DNA of 64,000 nt from JAATGI01 sp036510675 (GCA_036510675.1 DATCDN010000001.1:11855-75854); one strand, 5' to 3'. Shown: positions 53,760 through 62,639, counted from the first letter of the stretch. Program-made: numbers and translations. Notes: generated from the letters alone by a model not told the origin.

Positions 53760-54259
53760 CGCGGCGGGGCGGTGCCGAGCGCGAGGTCGGCGAATTCGCC
53801 TTCGAGATACATCAGGTGCTTATGCATGTCGCCGATGCGGATGTCCTGCACCTGGCCGATCAGGATCGAATGGCTGGCATAGACGATGGCCTGATCGAGT
53901 GTGCAGTCGAACGCAACGATGGCCTCGCTCAGCGCCGGCGCGCCGGTCGTGAGTTCGACCCATTTGTCGGAGGTGAAGCGGCGCGGACGATCCTCCGGCT
54001 TGCGAGACGCGAACAGCCGCGCCAGCTCGATCCGGTCGTGCGGCAGCACATTGATGCAAAACGCCTTCGATTCCAGCATGGCGCGATGCGCCGACGCCTC
54101 GCGATTGACGCAGGTCAGCAGCGAGGGCGGGTCCGCCGACAGCGACGTCACCGCGGTCGCGGTCAGGCCGAGATAGTTGCCGTCATGCTTGCAGGTGACC
54201 AGCGTCACCGCGGCGGGCAAGCGCCGCATGCCGAGCCTAAAATTCTCCGCCGTGATCAT
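53756..54259 (-). CDS. Flavin reductase (HpaC/DIM6-NTAB type)
   Basis: 167 aa from the ATG at 54259 (MITAENFRLGMRRLPAAVTLVT). The FMN/FAD-binding split-barrel signatures GLTATAVTSLSADPPSLLTCVN and FCINVLPHDRIELARLFASR match the small component of two-component monooxygenases. It supplies reduced flavin to a partner oxygenase. No classical large subunit lies next to it. Last gene after the esterase (20 bases apart). Confidence 0.9.
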   Translation of the reverse strand: MITAENFRLGMRRLPAAVTLVTCKHDGNYLGLTATAVTSLSADPPSLLTCVNREASAHRAMLESKAFCINVLPHDRIELARLFASRKPEDRPRRFTSDKWVELTTGAPALSEAIVAFDCTLDQAIVYASHSILIGQVQDIRIGDMHKHLMYLEGEFADLALGTAPPR

Positions 54260-54279
54260 GCGCTCCCCTTTGCCGCGCG

Positions 54280-55743
54280 TCAGTCGGCGGCGGCGAATAC
54301 CCGCTCGAAGAAATCCATCTCGGTCTTGCGCCATTGCGCCCCCTGACCGACGGTCGCGTCGAAGACGACGTAATTGTCCTTGGCCGGATCGTAGGCCGGC
54401 CAAGTCAGACCGCCGCCATTCGGGTCGCCGGTGGTCGCGAAGCGCACCCACGCCCCCATCATGGTCTCCGACAATGCCTGGTCGGTGGCATCGGTCGGCA
54501 CGTCGGCGCCGAAGAAATGCTGGTCCAGCGTGCCGAACACATAAGGCACTTCCTCGACATGGCTAGGCGGCGTCGCCTTGCCGCCCCGGCGCCGCGTGAA
54601 GAGATAGCGATAGGTGTGCTTCTCGTCCTTGGCATTGAGGCGCGCGAGGCCGCGCACCCCCAAATTGAACAGCGAGTCCGCCAAGAACGCGGCGACCGCG
54701 TCCAGCCCCTCGGCGTCATTGCTGGCGGGATAGAGCTTGGCGGCCTCGTCGGCGAATTTGCCGAAGCCGCCCTTGAGAAAGCCCTGATAATCGGCGTGGG
54801 TTTTGACCGGCATGCGGCCGACGAAGAAGGTGCCTTCCTGCTCGACGCCGCCGATCAGCATCGGCACCTTGGCGAAGCGTCCGGCGAGCAGCGCCGCGCG
54901 CTCATCCTCGGGAAAGGCCCAGCCGTCGGTGATCATGCGCACCGGCTGCGGCGCGGTTAGCGCGCCGGGTGGGCCACCGATCTGGAACCCTTTGGGAAAC
55001 AATTCCGCCGCCGGCGCCGCGCGCAGGGCGGCGATGTCGCCGCCGACCACCGCGACCGCCGCCTTTTCGGCATCGGCCAGCGTGTAGTTCCGACGCAGGA
55101 TCGCCGGGCTTTGCAGGATGGCGCGGTGGAACAGGCCCTTGCTCAAGGGCGACAGCAGATGCTCGGCGACCGAGACGGCGCCGGCACTCTCGCCAAAGAT
55201 GGTGACGTTGTTGGGATCGCCGCCGAAGCCGGCGATATTCTCGCGCACCCATTTCAGCGCCGCGACCTGGTCGAGAAATCCGTAATTGCCCGACGAGTGG
55301 TTCGGCGATTCCCGGGTCAGCGCCGGATGCGCCATGAAGCCGAAGATGCCGACGCGGTAATTGACGGTGACGACCACCGCGCCCTTGCGCGCCAGCGCCT
55401 CGCCTTCATAGATCGGGATCGAGCCCGAGCCGAGCTGGAACCCGCCGCCATAGAACCACACCATCACCGGCAGCTTTCCCGCCCCCGGCGCGGGGGTCCA
55501 GACATTGAGCGTCAGGCAATCCTCGCTGATCTTCGGCCCGCGCACTTCGATATTGGGCATCTGCACCGGATCGTCGCCAAAGGCGGTGCAGGCGCGCACA
55601 CCCGACCACGATGCCGCCTTCTGGGGCGGCTTCCAGCGCAGATCGCCGACCGGCGGCGCGGCGAAGGGAATGCCCTTGAAGGCGATGACATCGGAGCCGG
55701 AGCCGGAAACCTGGCCGGATTCGGTGCGGACCGTGGCGGGCAT
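54280..55743 (-). CDS. Type B carboxylesterase
   Basis: 487 aa. Nucleophile elbow TIFGESAGAVSVAEHLLSP, oxyanion-hole text VMVWFYGGGFQLGSGS and the N-terminal FKGIPFAAPPVGDLRWKPP typical of the COesterase family. Catalytic His region near HVEEVPYVFG. No signal peptide. Sits between an extradiol dioxygenase and a flavin reductase, so it may release an aromatic acid or phenol from an ester for ring cleavage. Confidence 0.9.
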   Translation of the reverse strand: MPATVRTESGQVSGSGSDVIAFKGIPFAAPPVGDLRWKPPQKAASWSGVRACTAFGDDPVQMPNIEVRGPKISEDCLTLNVWTPAPGAGKLPVMVWFYGGGFQLGSGSIPIYEGEALARKGAVVVTVNYRVGIFGFMAHPALTRESPNHSSGNYGFLDQVAALKWVRENIAGFGGDPNNVTIFGESAGAVSVAEHLLSPLSKGLFHRAILQSPAILRRNYTLADAEKAAVAVVGGDIAALRAAPAAELFPKGFQIGGPPGALTAPQPVRMITDGWAFPEDERAALLAGRFAKVPMLIGGVEQEGTFFVGRMPVKTHADYQGFLKGGFGKFADEAAKLYPASNDAEGLDAVAAFLADSLFNLGVRGLARLNAKDEKHTYRYLFTRRRGGKATPPSHVEEVPYVFGTLDQHFFGADVPTDATDQALSETMMGAWVRFATTGDPNGGGLTWPAYDPAKDNYVVFDATVGQGAQWRKTEMDFFERVFAAAD

Positions 55744-55763
55744 ATCTGCCTCCCTCGCTTTTG

Positions 55764-56783
55764 TTATTGCCAGTAGACGAAGGCCATCGCATTGCCGGTG
55801 CCGGCTTCGGAGCGATAGCAGGGAACGTAATCGACCAGATTCATCTTCATGCCGCGATTCATCATGATGCCCGCGACCGGAATCCAGTTCTTCATTTCCG
55901 ACGAGCCGGAGCGGAACCGATCCGCCGGAATGTTGACCAGCGCGTTCTCGTCATTGTTCTTCATGCCCTCGATCAGGGCCATGTCCAGCTCTTCATCGAC
56001 CACGAAATGCGACAGGCCGCCCGACGCGAACACCGCGACGCGCGCATCCGACGGCCAGCTTTCGATGGCCTGGGCCACGATCTTGCCCATCTCCAGGCAG
56101 CGATGCGTCGAGGGCTGGTTTGGTGGATAGAACGTATTCACGAACACCGGCACGTTGGGCACCACCTTGTCGCTCATGATCTTGCGATAGACGAAGCCGA
56201 AGGCGTGCGGAATGCCGGTATTGTTGCCGCCCTTCGGTAAATGCTTCGCGGTCGCGACATCGAACTCGTTTTCCATCAGCGTCTTGATGATGTGCTGGCC
56301 GAGTTCCGGCAGGCCCGGATAGGTCTGCGGCGTGTCGGGATGATGGCTCTTCTCGGCGATCTGGATGCCCGGCGGCATGCGATTGCGCTGTTCCTCGGTG
56401 AAGGGCGCGTTCTCGATGGTCTCGCCGTAATAGACCATGAAGGTCGGGATGTTCTGGTCGGTGAAGATTTCCATCTGGTCGTTGCCGACGATGACCGCGA
56501 CATCGGGTTTGACCTCGTCCCATTTCTTCCGCAGCGTCGCCAGCGCGACCTGACAGGCGGCGTACCGCTTGGTCCGCTCCTCGAGGGAACTCTTATGGGC
56601 CAGATCCTCGGCCACGCGCATCTTGGCCAGCTCATCGAAACTATAGGTGCCGCCGCGAAAGGGATGCGTCGATTTGCGGTCGTCGGCGGCGCGCAGATGC
56701 CACATATCCGGCGGCGTTGACAGCAGCGGGCCGTGCGAGGTCGCGATACCCAGAACGATTTTCGCCATGTCGGTCTTGCCCAT
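55764..56783 (-). CDS. Class III extradiol ring-cleavage dioxygenase (LigB-like)
   Basis: 339 aa (the ATG at 56768 is a second possible start). LigB-type fold: His in GIATSHGPLLSTPPDMW, VAVIVGNDQMEIF, and the conserved ASGGLSHFVVDEELD with the catalytic His. The protein is a single chain similar to the beta subunit of protocatechuate 4,5-dioxygenase or to gallate dioxygenase. It uses Fe(II) and O2 to open a catechol-type ring. First gene of a three-gene run with esterase and flavin reductase. Substrate unknown. Confidence 0.87.
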   Translation of the reverse strand: MGKTDMAKIVLGIATSHGPLLSTPPDMWHLRAADDRKSTHPFRGGTYSFDELAKMRVAEDLAHKSSLEERTKRYAACQVALATLRKKWDEVKPDVAVIVGNDQMEIFTDQNIPTFMVYYGETIENAPFTEEQRNRMPPGIQIAEKSHHPDTPQTYPGLPELGQHIIKTLMENEFDVATAKHLPKGGNNTGIPHAFGFVYRKIMSDKVVPNVPVFVNTFYPPNQPSTHRCLEMGKIVAQAIESWPSDARVAVFASGGLSHFVVDEELDMALIEGMKNNDENALVNIPADRFRSGSSEMKNWIPVAGIMMNRGMKMNLVDYVPCYRSEAGTGNAMAFVYWQ

Positions 56784-56981
56784 TCAGCCGTTAAAAGGGA
56801 AGTGATGTCTTATATCGGTCTTTCGCTTGGCGAAGCAACAGGCCCCATGTCAGCCCTGCCCCGCCCGCGGTGGGACTGGGACATTCACAGTACAGCCGCG
56901 AAAATGTGATCGGATGGCATCCCAACCGTGACTATGGTGGCCGGGTTAGTCGTCTAAGAGCCCTTTGTCGCGAGGCCCGCT

Positions 56982-58046
56982 TTGTCGCAACGTCATCCCC
57001 GCCTAGCCGCCATCGCCACCGCCGTGCCGCCTTATGCGCTGGGCCAGGAGGAGGTTACGCGGCGCGCGCGGATGCTGTATGCCCAGCTCGGCGCCGCCGA
57101 TACCGACCGGTTGATGCCGGTATTCGCCAATTCCAATATCGAGCGCCGCTATTCCTGCGTGCCGATCGAGTGGTACGGCGAGCCGCGCGGCTGGACCGAG
57201 CGCAACGCGCTCTATCTCGATCATGCCCAATCGCTGTTGGAAAAGGCGGCGCGCGATTGCCTCGACCGCGCCGGCTTGACGCCGCGTGACGTCGACGCCG
57301 TGGTAACGGTGTCCACCACGGGCATCGCGACCCCCAGCCTCGGCGCCATGCTCAGCAACCGCATGGGCATGCGGCCCGACGTGAAGCGGCTGCCGATCTT
57401 CGGCCTCGGCTGTGCCGGCGGCGTGCTCGGCCTGGCGCGGGCGGCGGATTGGGCGCGGGCGATGCCGGGGTCGAACGTGCTCTATCTCGTGGTCGAGCTA
57501 TGCGCGCTGTCGTTCCGGCGCAATGACACCAGCAAGAGCAATATCGTCGCCACCGCCTTGTTCGGCGACGGCGCCGCGGCCGCCCTCCTGTCGAGCGACG
57601 ATGCCATCGACGGCATCGCCTTCGGTCCGAGCGGCGAACACTTATTTCCTGATACCCTCGGGATCATGGGATGGGATGTCGGTGATGATGGATTGAAGGC
57701 CGTATTCTCACGCGATATTCCGGCGCTGGTCCGGCGCGAGATGCGCGGCAGCACCACCGCCTTTCTCGAGCGGCACGGCTTGGCGCTCAGCGACATCGCG
57801 CGCTTCGTCTGCCATCCCGGCGGCACCAAGGTGGTGGCGGCGCTGGAAGAAGCCTTCGCGATTCCCGAGAATACGCTGTCGGTCGAGCGCGGGGTGCTGC
57901 GCGACTATGGCAACATGTCGGCGGCGACGCTGCTGTTCGTGCTGGAGCGGGTGATCCGCGAGCAGCCGACGGGCCGGCTGCTGCTGACCGCCATGGGTCC
58001 TGGCTTCACCGCCGGCTTCCAATTGATGGAAGCGCCGTCGGCGTGA
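56982..58046 (+). CDS. Type III polyketide synthase (chalcone/alkylresorcinol synthase-like)
   Basis: 354 aa, starting at a TTG (LSQRHPRLAAIATAVPPYALGQ), in keeping with family N-termini. The catalytic triad is visible: Cys144 in IFGLGCAGGVLGLAR, His278 in FVCHPGGTKV, Asn311 in LRDYGNMSAATLLF. Homodimeric enzyme that extends an acyl-CoA with malonyl-CoA. With the SrsB-like methyltransferase next door, alkylresorcinols or alkylpyrones are the likeliest products. GTGA overlap with the methyltransferase gene proves co-expression. Confidence 0.93.
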   Translation: MSQRHPRLAAIATAVPPYALGQEEVTRRARMLYAQLGAADTDRLMPVFANSNIERRYSCVPIEWYGEPRGWTERNALYLDHAQSLLEKAARDCLDRAGLTPRDVDAVVTVSTTGIATPSLGAMLSNRMGMRPDVKRLPIFGLGCAGGVLGLARAADWARAMPGSNVLYLVVELCALSFRRNDTSKSNIVATALFGDGAAAALLSSDDAIDGIAFGPSGEHLFPDTLGIMGWDVGDDGLKAVFSRDIPALVRREMRGSTTAFLERHGLALSDIARFVCHPGGTKVVAALEEAFAIPENTLSVERGVLRDYGNMSAATLLFVLERVIREQPTGRLLLTAMGPGFTAGFQLMEAPSA

Positions 58047-58564
58047 GCGCGCTCGGTATTGTCCTGATCCTCGTTGCGCTTCAGCGGCTCGGCGAGCTGG
58101 CCTATGCCGCCCGCAATACCCGCGCCCTTCTGGCGCGAGGGGCCGTCGAGCATGGCCGCCGCCATTATCCGCTGATCGTGGCGCTGCACGCCGCCTGGCT
58201 GGTGTCGCTGGTGGTGTTCGTGCCGTGGCACACGCCGCCGGATTGGGGATGGCTCGTTATATTCATCGCCTTGCAGGCGGCGCGCCTGTGGGTGGTCGTC
58301 AGCCTCGGCCCGCATTGGACCACGCGCATCATCGTCCTGCCCGGCGCCAATCGGGCACGGCGCGGCCCCTATCGCTGGATTCGCCATCCCAACTATTGCG
58401 TGGTGGCGGCCGAGATCGCGGTACTGCCGCTGGTCTTCGGCGCGTGGCAAATCGCCCTGATTTTCACGCTGCTGAACGCCGCCATGCTAGCGTGGCGCAT
58501 TCATGTCGAAAGCGGCGCGCTCGGCGGGGCCGCGCCGCCTAACGCAAAATTTCGGCCTCGGTGA
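58043..58564 (+). CDS. Isoprenylcysteine carboxyl methyltransferase (ICMT)-family membrane methyltransferase
   Basis: 173 aa from a GTG at 58043 that overlaps the PKS stop. Several hydrophobic helices and the ICMT/PEMT SAM-site signature GPYRWIRHPNYCVV near residue 110. In Streptomyces the equivalent SrsB O-methylates alkylresorcinols made by the type III PKS SrsA. The same pairing here suggests O-methylation of the phenolic lipid at the inner membrane. Convergent with, and 26 bases into, the cyclo-ligase gene. Confidence 0.87.
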   Translation: MSALGIVLILVALQRLGELAYAARNTRALLARGAVEHGRRHYPLIVALHAAWLVSLVVFVPWHTPPDWGWLVIFIALQAARLWVVVSLGPHWTTRIIVLPGANRARRGPYRWIRHPNYCVVAAEIAVLPLVFGAWQIALIFTLLNAAMLAWRIHVESGALGGAAPPNAKFRPR

Positions 58565-59102
58565 CGATGACATCCAGTCGCTGATCGAAGGGCTGCGGAT
58601 GGATGGTCTCTAGGCGCGAGAATTCGAACCCGATGCCGATGGCATAGGCGCGCGGCGAGAATGTCACCAGCGTGCGGTCGTAATAGCCACCGCCATAGCC
58701 GAGGCGATAGCATTCGGCATCGAAGCCGACCACCGGCGCCAGGACGATTTGCGGCGCCACGACCGCGCCATCGCGCGGCACCGGAATGTTCCAGATACCG
58801 TCGACCATCGCCGCGTCCGGGGTCCATAGGCGAAACTCCAGCGGCGATTTTTTCTGCACCACGACGGGCAGCGCCGCCTGCCAGCCCTGGTCAAGCAGGT
58901 CGCGTATCAAATGCCGCGGATCGAACTCGCCGCGAAACGGCCAATAGAAGCTGATGATCGACGGCGCATGCGGCGCCAGTACCGCGCGCAGATTGGCGTC
59001 GATCGCGGCACTCCAGGCGCGCCGATTGTCGGACGCGATCGCCTGGCGCCGGGCGATGAGGTCGGCGCGGCGCTCCTTGCGCCACGCCGGGACATTTTCC
59101 AT
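58539..59102 (-). CDS. 5-formyltetrahydrofolate cyclo-ligase
   Basis: 187 aa from the ATG at 59102 (MENVPAWRKERRADLIARRQAI), which shares one base with the fhs stop (TAATG). Conserved SFYWPFRGEFDPRHL and the ATP/folate loop RLGYGGGYYDRTL. Converts 5-formyl-THF to 5,10-methenyl-THF using ATP. Coupled with fhs in one-carbon metabolism. The reading frame is open upstream across fhs but only as a shadow. Confidence 0.93.
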   Translation of the reverse strand: MENVPAWRKERRADLIARRQAIASDNRRAWSAAIDANLRAVLAPHAPSIISFYWPFRGEFDPRHLIRDLLDQGWQAALPVVVQKKSPLEFRLWTPDAAMVDGIWNIPVPRDGAVVAPQIVLAPVVGFDAECYRLGYGGGYYDRTLVTFSPRAYAIGIGFEFSRLETIHPQPFDQRLDVIVTEAEILR

Positions 59103-60802
59103 TAAAACAGACCCGAGATGCGGCCATCCGCCCCGACCGTGATGTTGGTGGCCGACGGCACCCGCGGCAGGCCGGGCATGGTCATGACCTCGCCACAGAT
59201 CACCACGATGAATTCCGCGCCCGCCGATAGGCGCACCTCGCGGATCGGCAGTTGAAATCCGCTGGCCGCGCCCTTGGCATTCACGTCGGTCGAGAAGCTG
59301 TACTGGGTCTTGGCCATGCACACCGGCAGATTGCCGAAACCCGCCGCCTCGAATTCCTTGAGCCGGGCCGCGACGCCTGCTTCCGGCACCACGCCGGCGG
59401 CGCCATAGAGCTGGGTCGCGATGGTCTTCACCTTTTCCAGCAACGGCATTTCGTCGGGATAGAGCACCTTGAAATTCGCAGGCGTGGTTTCGAGCGTCTT
59501 CAGCACTACCCGGCCCAATTCCTCCGAACCTTCGCTGCCGGTCGCCCAATGGTCCGCGATCACCGCCTCGACGCCATGCGCGGCGCAGAGTTGCTTCACC
59601 AGATCGTGCTCGGCCTTGGTATCGGTGGAAAAGCGATTGACCGACACCACCGCCGGCACGCCGAACTTCTTCACGTTCTGCAAATGGCGATCGAGATTGG
59701 CGAAGCCCTTGCGCAGCGCCTCGATATTCTCGTGCTTCAAATCCTCCTTGGCGACGCCGCCGTGCATCTTCAGCGCGCGAACCGTCGCCACGATCACCGC
59801 GCAATCAGGCGCGATGCCGGCCTTGCGGCATTTGATGTCCATGAATTTCTCGGCGCCGAGATCGGCACCGAAGCCGGCCTCGGTGACGGTGTAATCGGCG
59901 AGCTTCAGCCCCGCCATGGTCGCCGATACCGAGTTGCAACCATGGGCGATATTGGCGAACGGGCCGCCATGGATAAACGCAGGATTGCCTTCCAGCGTCT
60001 GTACCAGATTGGGCGCGATCGCATCCTTCAACAGCGCCGCCATCGCGCCCTCGGCCTTCAAATCCTTGGCGCGGACCAGCTTGCGATCGCGGGTCTGGCC
60101 AATCACGATATTGCCGAGCCGGCGCTTCAAATCCTCGAGCCCGGTGGCGAGGCAGAAGATCGCCATCACCTCCGAGGCGACCACGATGTCGAACCCGGCC
60201 TCCCGCGGATAGCCATTGGCGACGCCGCCGAGCGAGGTCACGATCTCGCGCAGCGCGCGATCGTTCATGTCGATGCCACGCCGCCAGGTCACGCGCCGCG
60301 TGTCGATGTCGAGCTCGTTGCCCCAATAGATGTGATTGTCGATCATCGCGGCCAAGAGATTGTTGGCGGCGCCGATGGCGTGGAAATCGCCGGTGAAGTG
60401 GAGATTGATGTCCTCCATCGGCACCACTTGGGCATAGCCGCCGCCGGCGGCCCCACCCTTCATGCCGAAGCACGGACCCATCGATGGTTCCCGCAGGCAG
60501 ATCACCGCGCGCTTGCCGAGCCGGTTGAGCGCATCGCCGAGCCCGACCGTCGTGGTGGTCTTGCCCTCGCCCGCCGGGGTCGGCGTCATCGCCGTCACCA
60601 GGATCAGCTTGCTGCCCGGCCGCCGCTGCAGCCCGTTGAGATAGTCGAGCGAGACCTTGGTCTTGAAATGGCCATAGGGTTCAAGCTGGCGCGCCTCGAT
60701 GCCGAGCTTCTCCCGCGCGACATCGACGATGAGCCGCATCTTCGCGGCCTGCGCGATCTCGATATCGCTTTTCGGATGGGCGTGCTGGTCGTGGCTAGTC
60801 AT
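59102..60802 (-). CDS. fhs: Formate-tetrahydrofolate ligase (formyl-THF synthetase)
   Basis: 566 aa from the ATG at 60802 (MTSHDQHAHPKSDIEIAQAAK), close to the usual 557. P-loop TPTPAGEGKTTTTVGLGDAL, the signature LREPSMGPCFGMKGGAAGGGYAQV and FTGDFHAIGAANNLLAAMIDNH. Makes 10-formyl-THF from formate, THF and ATP. Together with the cyclo-ligase it feeds the one-carbon pool; the threonine-to-glycine genes at 23-25 kb could feed the same pool indirectly. Confidence 0.96.
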   Translation of the reverse strand: MTSHDQHAHPKSDIEIAQAAKMRLIVDVAREKLGIEARQLEPYGHFKTKVSLDYLNGLQRRPGSKLILVTAMTPTPAGEGKTTTTVGLGDALNRLGKRAVICLREPSMGPCFGMKGGAAGGGYAQVVPMEDINLHFTGDFHAIGAANNLLAAMIDNHIYWGNELDIDTRRVTWRRGIDMNDRALREIVTSLGGVANGYPREAGFDIVVASEVMAIFCLATGLEDLKRRLGNIVIGQTRDRKLVRAKDLKAEGAMAALLKDAIAPNLVQTLEGNPAFIHGGPFANIAHGCNSVSATMAGLKLADYTVTEAGFGADLGAEKFMDIKCRKAGIAPDCAVIVATVRALKMHGGVAKEDLKHENIEALRKGFANLDRHLQNVKKFGVPAVVSVNRFSTDTKAEHDLVKQLCAAHGVEAVIADHWATGSEGSEELGRVVLKTLETTPANFKVLYPDEMPLLEKVKTIATQLYGAAGVVPEAGVAARLKEFEAAGFGNLPVCMAKTQYSFSTDVNAKGAASGFQLPIREVRLSAGAEFIVVICGEVMTMPGLPRVPSATNITVGADGRISGLF

Positions 60803-60846
60803 GGCTTTCCTCGCTCGGCTCGGGATTGCTAGCAAAATCCCTAGAA

Positions 60847-60922
60847 ACTGCCCACTTCTCAAGAGGCAATTTATCGTGGGCAGTGGACACCGACCAATTC
60901 CCGCATGATCATCGCATGATCA
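60847..60922. promoter_or_regulatory. Inverted and direct repeats upstream of fhs
   Basis: Perfect inverted repeat ACTGCCCAC (60847-60855) / GTGGGCAGT (60876-60884), 20 bases apart, in the fhs leader region. Perfect direct repeat CGCATGATCA at 60902-60911 and 60913-60922, spaced 11 bases, one helical turn, just ahead of the tRNA promoter. Possible operators; no known regulator assigned. Confidence 0.35.
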
Positions 60923-60930
60923 CCTGCCGG

Positions 60931-60959
60931 TTGACCCCCGGCTGAGCCGTGCCTATGGT
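60931..60959 (+). promoter_or_regulatory. Promoter of the tRNA-Lys gene
   Basis: TTGACC (60931-60936), 17-base spacer, TATGGT (60954-60959), 22 bases before the mature tRNA 5' end. Confidence 0.65.
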
Positions 60960-60981
60960 GCCGCCCCTCCACGAAAGCCAA

Positions 60982-61057
60982 GAGCCTGTAGCTCAGCCGG
61001 TAGAGCATCTGACTTTTAATCAGGAGGTCGCGGGTTCGAATCCCGCCGGGCTCACCA
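60982..61057 (+). tRNA. tRNA-Lys (anticodon TTT)
   Basis: 76 bases including an encoded CCA. Acceptor arm GAGCCTG/CGGGCTC (one G-U pair), D arm GCTC/GAGC, anticodon arm TCTGA-CTTTTAA-TCAGG with TTT, T arm GCGGG-TTCGAAT-CCCGC. All arms fold. Its 3' half adjoins a compositionally different segment, so it may have served as an integration site. Confidence 0.97.
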
Positions 61058-61416
61058 ATTTTATAAGAAAAATCAATAGCTTGACCTAGTGGGTGAATAG
61101 CACACTTCCGATTTTTCAGCCGGGGGACACAATCGGGGACACGAAACAGTGGCCGGCGCGGGGTCGTTCACTCGTTCGAATAACGTGGCTGAGACCTAGC
61201 TAGCAGCTCATAGCCCGAAGGCCCCCGCTCACTCGGCGTTCTGCGCCTGCCACTAGCATCTTGGGTGAGGGCACCAAGCTTCGTCTACGCTACGCTTGCA
61301 TAGGCTGTAATTGGCGATTCGATTTTCAACCATTGCGGAAATCCCCGAATCGCGAGCCTCAATACCCCCTTAAGATGCACCGGCGGATTTCCGCCCAAGA
61401 AGGGAAACGAATAGCC
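61058..61416. other. Gene-free stretch after tRNA-Lys with GGGGACAC repeats
   Basis: About 360 bases. Directly after the CCA the sequence turns AT-rich (ATTTTATAAGAAAAATC). GGGGACAC occurs twice, at 61123-61130 and 61135-61142, 12 bases apart. No integrase gene or clear remnant is visible, and no second copy of the tRNA 3' end is found within the window. A plausible attL-side junction. Confidence 0.4.
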
Positions 61417-62247
61417 ATGCACCTCAAATCCACCTGCCCGTTGTTGGTTGTCATCATCCTGGTAGGCGGCTGCGAGATCGCGCATGCGCAGCTTCGCGCG
61501 CCCGTGATCGACGTGAACAATGAGTTCGGCATCGCGGCACAGGGGTTCATGCAGTCCTACAGCGAGACGGTCATGTCTCGTACCTTCGATAGTGAGAACG
61601 GCACCGTTCCGGGTTTCGAAGTGAAGGCTTCCACGATGCAAAATGGCTTCGGCATCGACAACATCTATGCCGGCATCCGCTATCAGTTCGATCAGGGCAA
61701 CGTCGCCTATAACGGCGCCAACTTATTCACCCGCGCGCCGCTCCAGGGCACCACGAACTATTCAGTCAGTGATCTCGGGATTGAATTGGGAAAGGGCTTT
61801 CTCCTTTCGGAAAACGTCTTGATCACGCCCTTCGTACAGGGCGGCTGGCGTGATTGGCGACGGGCGCTGAGCGCCGCGCAGGTCGAGGATTACACGCACT
61901 ATTACGTCGGCGGCGGCGTGCGCGGCGACCTCGGGATCACGCCGCGGATGGTGTTGACCGGCAGGCTCGGCATCGCCGAAACATTTGACCCAAGTATGAC
62001 CGCGACCGCATCCCCCGGTTTGGGATTGCCGCCGCGCATGACTTTTGCGTTGGGCAGCGCGCCGCTCTTTCAGGCCGGTGTCGGCGCGGACTACCGGTTC
62101 TACCAGCAAATCCACCTCTACGGCGGTGTCGATTACAGTCATTTCAGCTATGGCTCCAGCGCCATTAACAGTCTGGGCTTCAACGAACCGTCCAGCACGA
62201 GCGACGAAGTCGTGTTTCGTCTCGGCCTCGCTTATCAGTTCCTATAG
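61417..62247 (+). CDS. Outer-membrane beta-barrel protein
   Basis: 276 aa from the ATG at 61417 (MHLKSTCPLLVVIILVGG); the ATG at 61375 is a weaker choice. Signal peptide ending AHA before QLRAPV. The mature part is a run of alternating strands with aromatic girdles (VSDLGIELGKGFLLSENVLITPFVQGG, YTHYYVGGGVRGDLGITPRM, IHLYGGVDYSHFSYGS) and ends FRLGLAYQFL, an Omp-type C-terminal strand. Probably a small porin or adhesin-like barrel. Function unknown. Lone gene after the tRNA. Confidence 0.72.
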   Translation: MHLKSTCPLLVVIILVGGCEIAHAQLRAPVIDVNNEFGIAAQGFMQSYSETVMSRTFDSENGTVPGFEVKASTMQNGFGIDNIYAGIRYQFDQGNVAYNGANLFTRAPLQGTTNYSVSDLGIELGKGFLLSENVLITPFVQGGWRDWRRALSAAQVEDYTHYYVGGGVRGDLGITPRMVLTGRLGIAETFDPSMTATASPGLGLPPRMTFALGSAPLFQAGVGADYRFYQQIHLYGGVDYSHFSYGSSAINSLGFNEPSSTSDEVVFRLGLAYQFL

Positions 62248-62354
62248 GCATTACACCCAATTACACGCCAGCGCCCCGCCCTCGTTAAGCGAGATCGGCC
62301 CGAGTGGACATGATTGCCCAGACTTAGGTCGCCGACGATTAGTATGGCTGCGTT

Positions 62355-62639
62355 TCATTTTATATTACGCAAAGGAAACCCTTGCTGCGTCATGCATTTG
62401 TCGAACTGAAAGAGGGCCACCGAAGTGCCATTATTCTCAACATTGCCAGTAACGGGATTGTAGAAAGCATCGAAGTTCCGTATAATCGGATTGTTATAAT
62501 TTCCGCTATTATCGGGAGTATTGCGAGCAATCCCTACGCAATAGGTTATTACAGTGTTTATGTCGGCTGCATTGGCTTGGTTGGAAAGAAGAAAAGCTAG
62601 CGCAGTCAGCAAAATTGCGGCGCCCGCTTTTATGTTCAT
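62355..62639 (-). CDS. Small secreted protein with two cysteines, unknown function
   Basis: 94 aa from the ATG at 62639, with GGAGA seven bases upstream. Signal peptide MNIKAGAAILLTALAFLLSN with cleavage after QANA. The mature about 70 residues (ADINTVITYCVGIA..., FDKCMTQQGF) have two Cys that could form one disulfide, and many Asn. I recognise no family. Base composition is more AT-rich than the main chromosome. The open frame runs on upstream to 62804 but only this start has a ribosome site and a signal peptide. Confidence 0.65.
   Translation of the reverse strand: MNIKAGAAILLTALAFLLSNQANAADINTVITYCVGIARNTPDNSGNYNNPIIRNFDAFYNPVTGNVENNGTSVALFQFDKCMTQQGFPLRNIK

Noticed and set aside
58539..59804. 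One 421-codon frame extending the cyclo-ligase upstream
   Set aside because: The upstream 230 codons are a shadow of fhs; the cyclo-ligase starts at 59102 where it overlaps the fhs stop.
61058..61416. Integrase remnant beside tRNA-Lys
   Set aside because: No tyrosine-recombinase motifs (R...HxxR...Y) could be read in any frame of this stretch.
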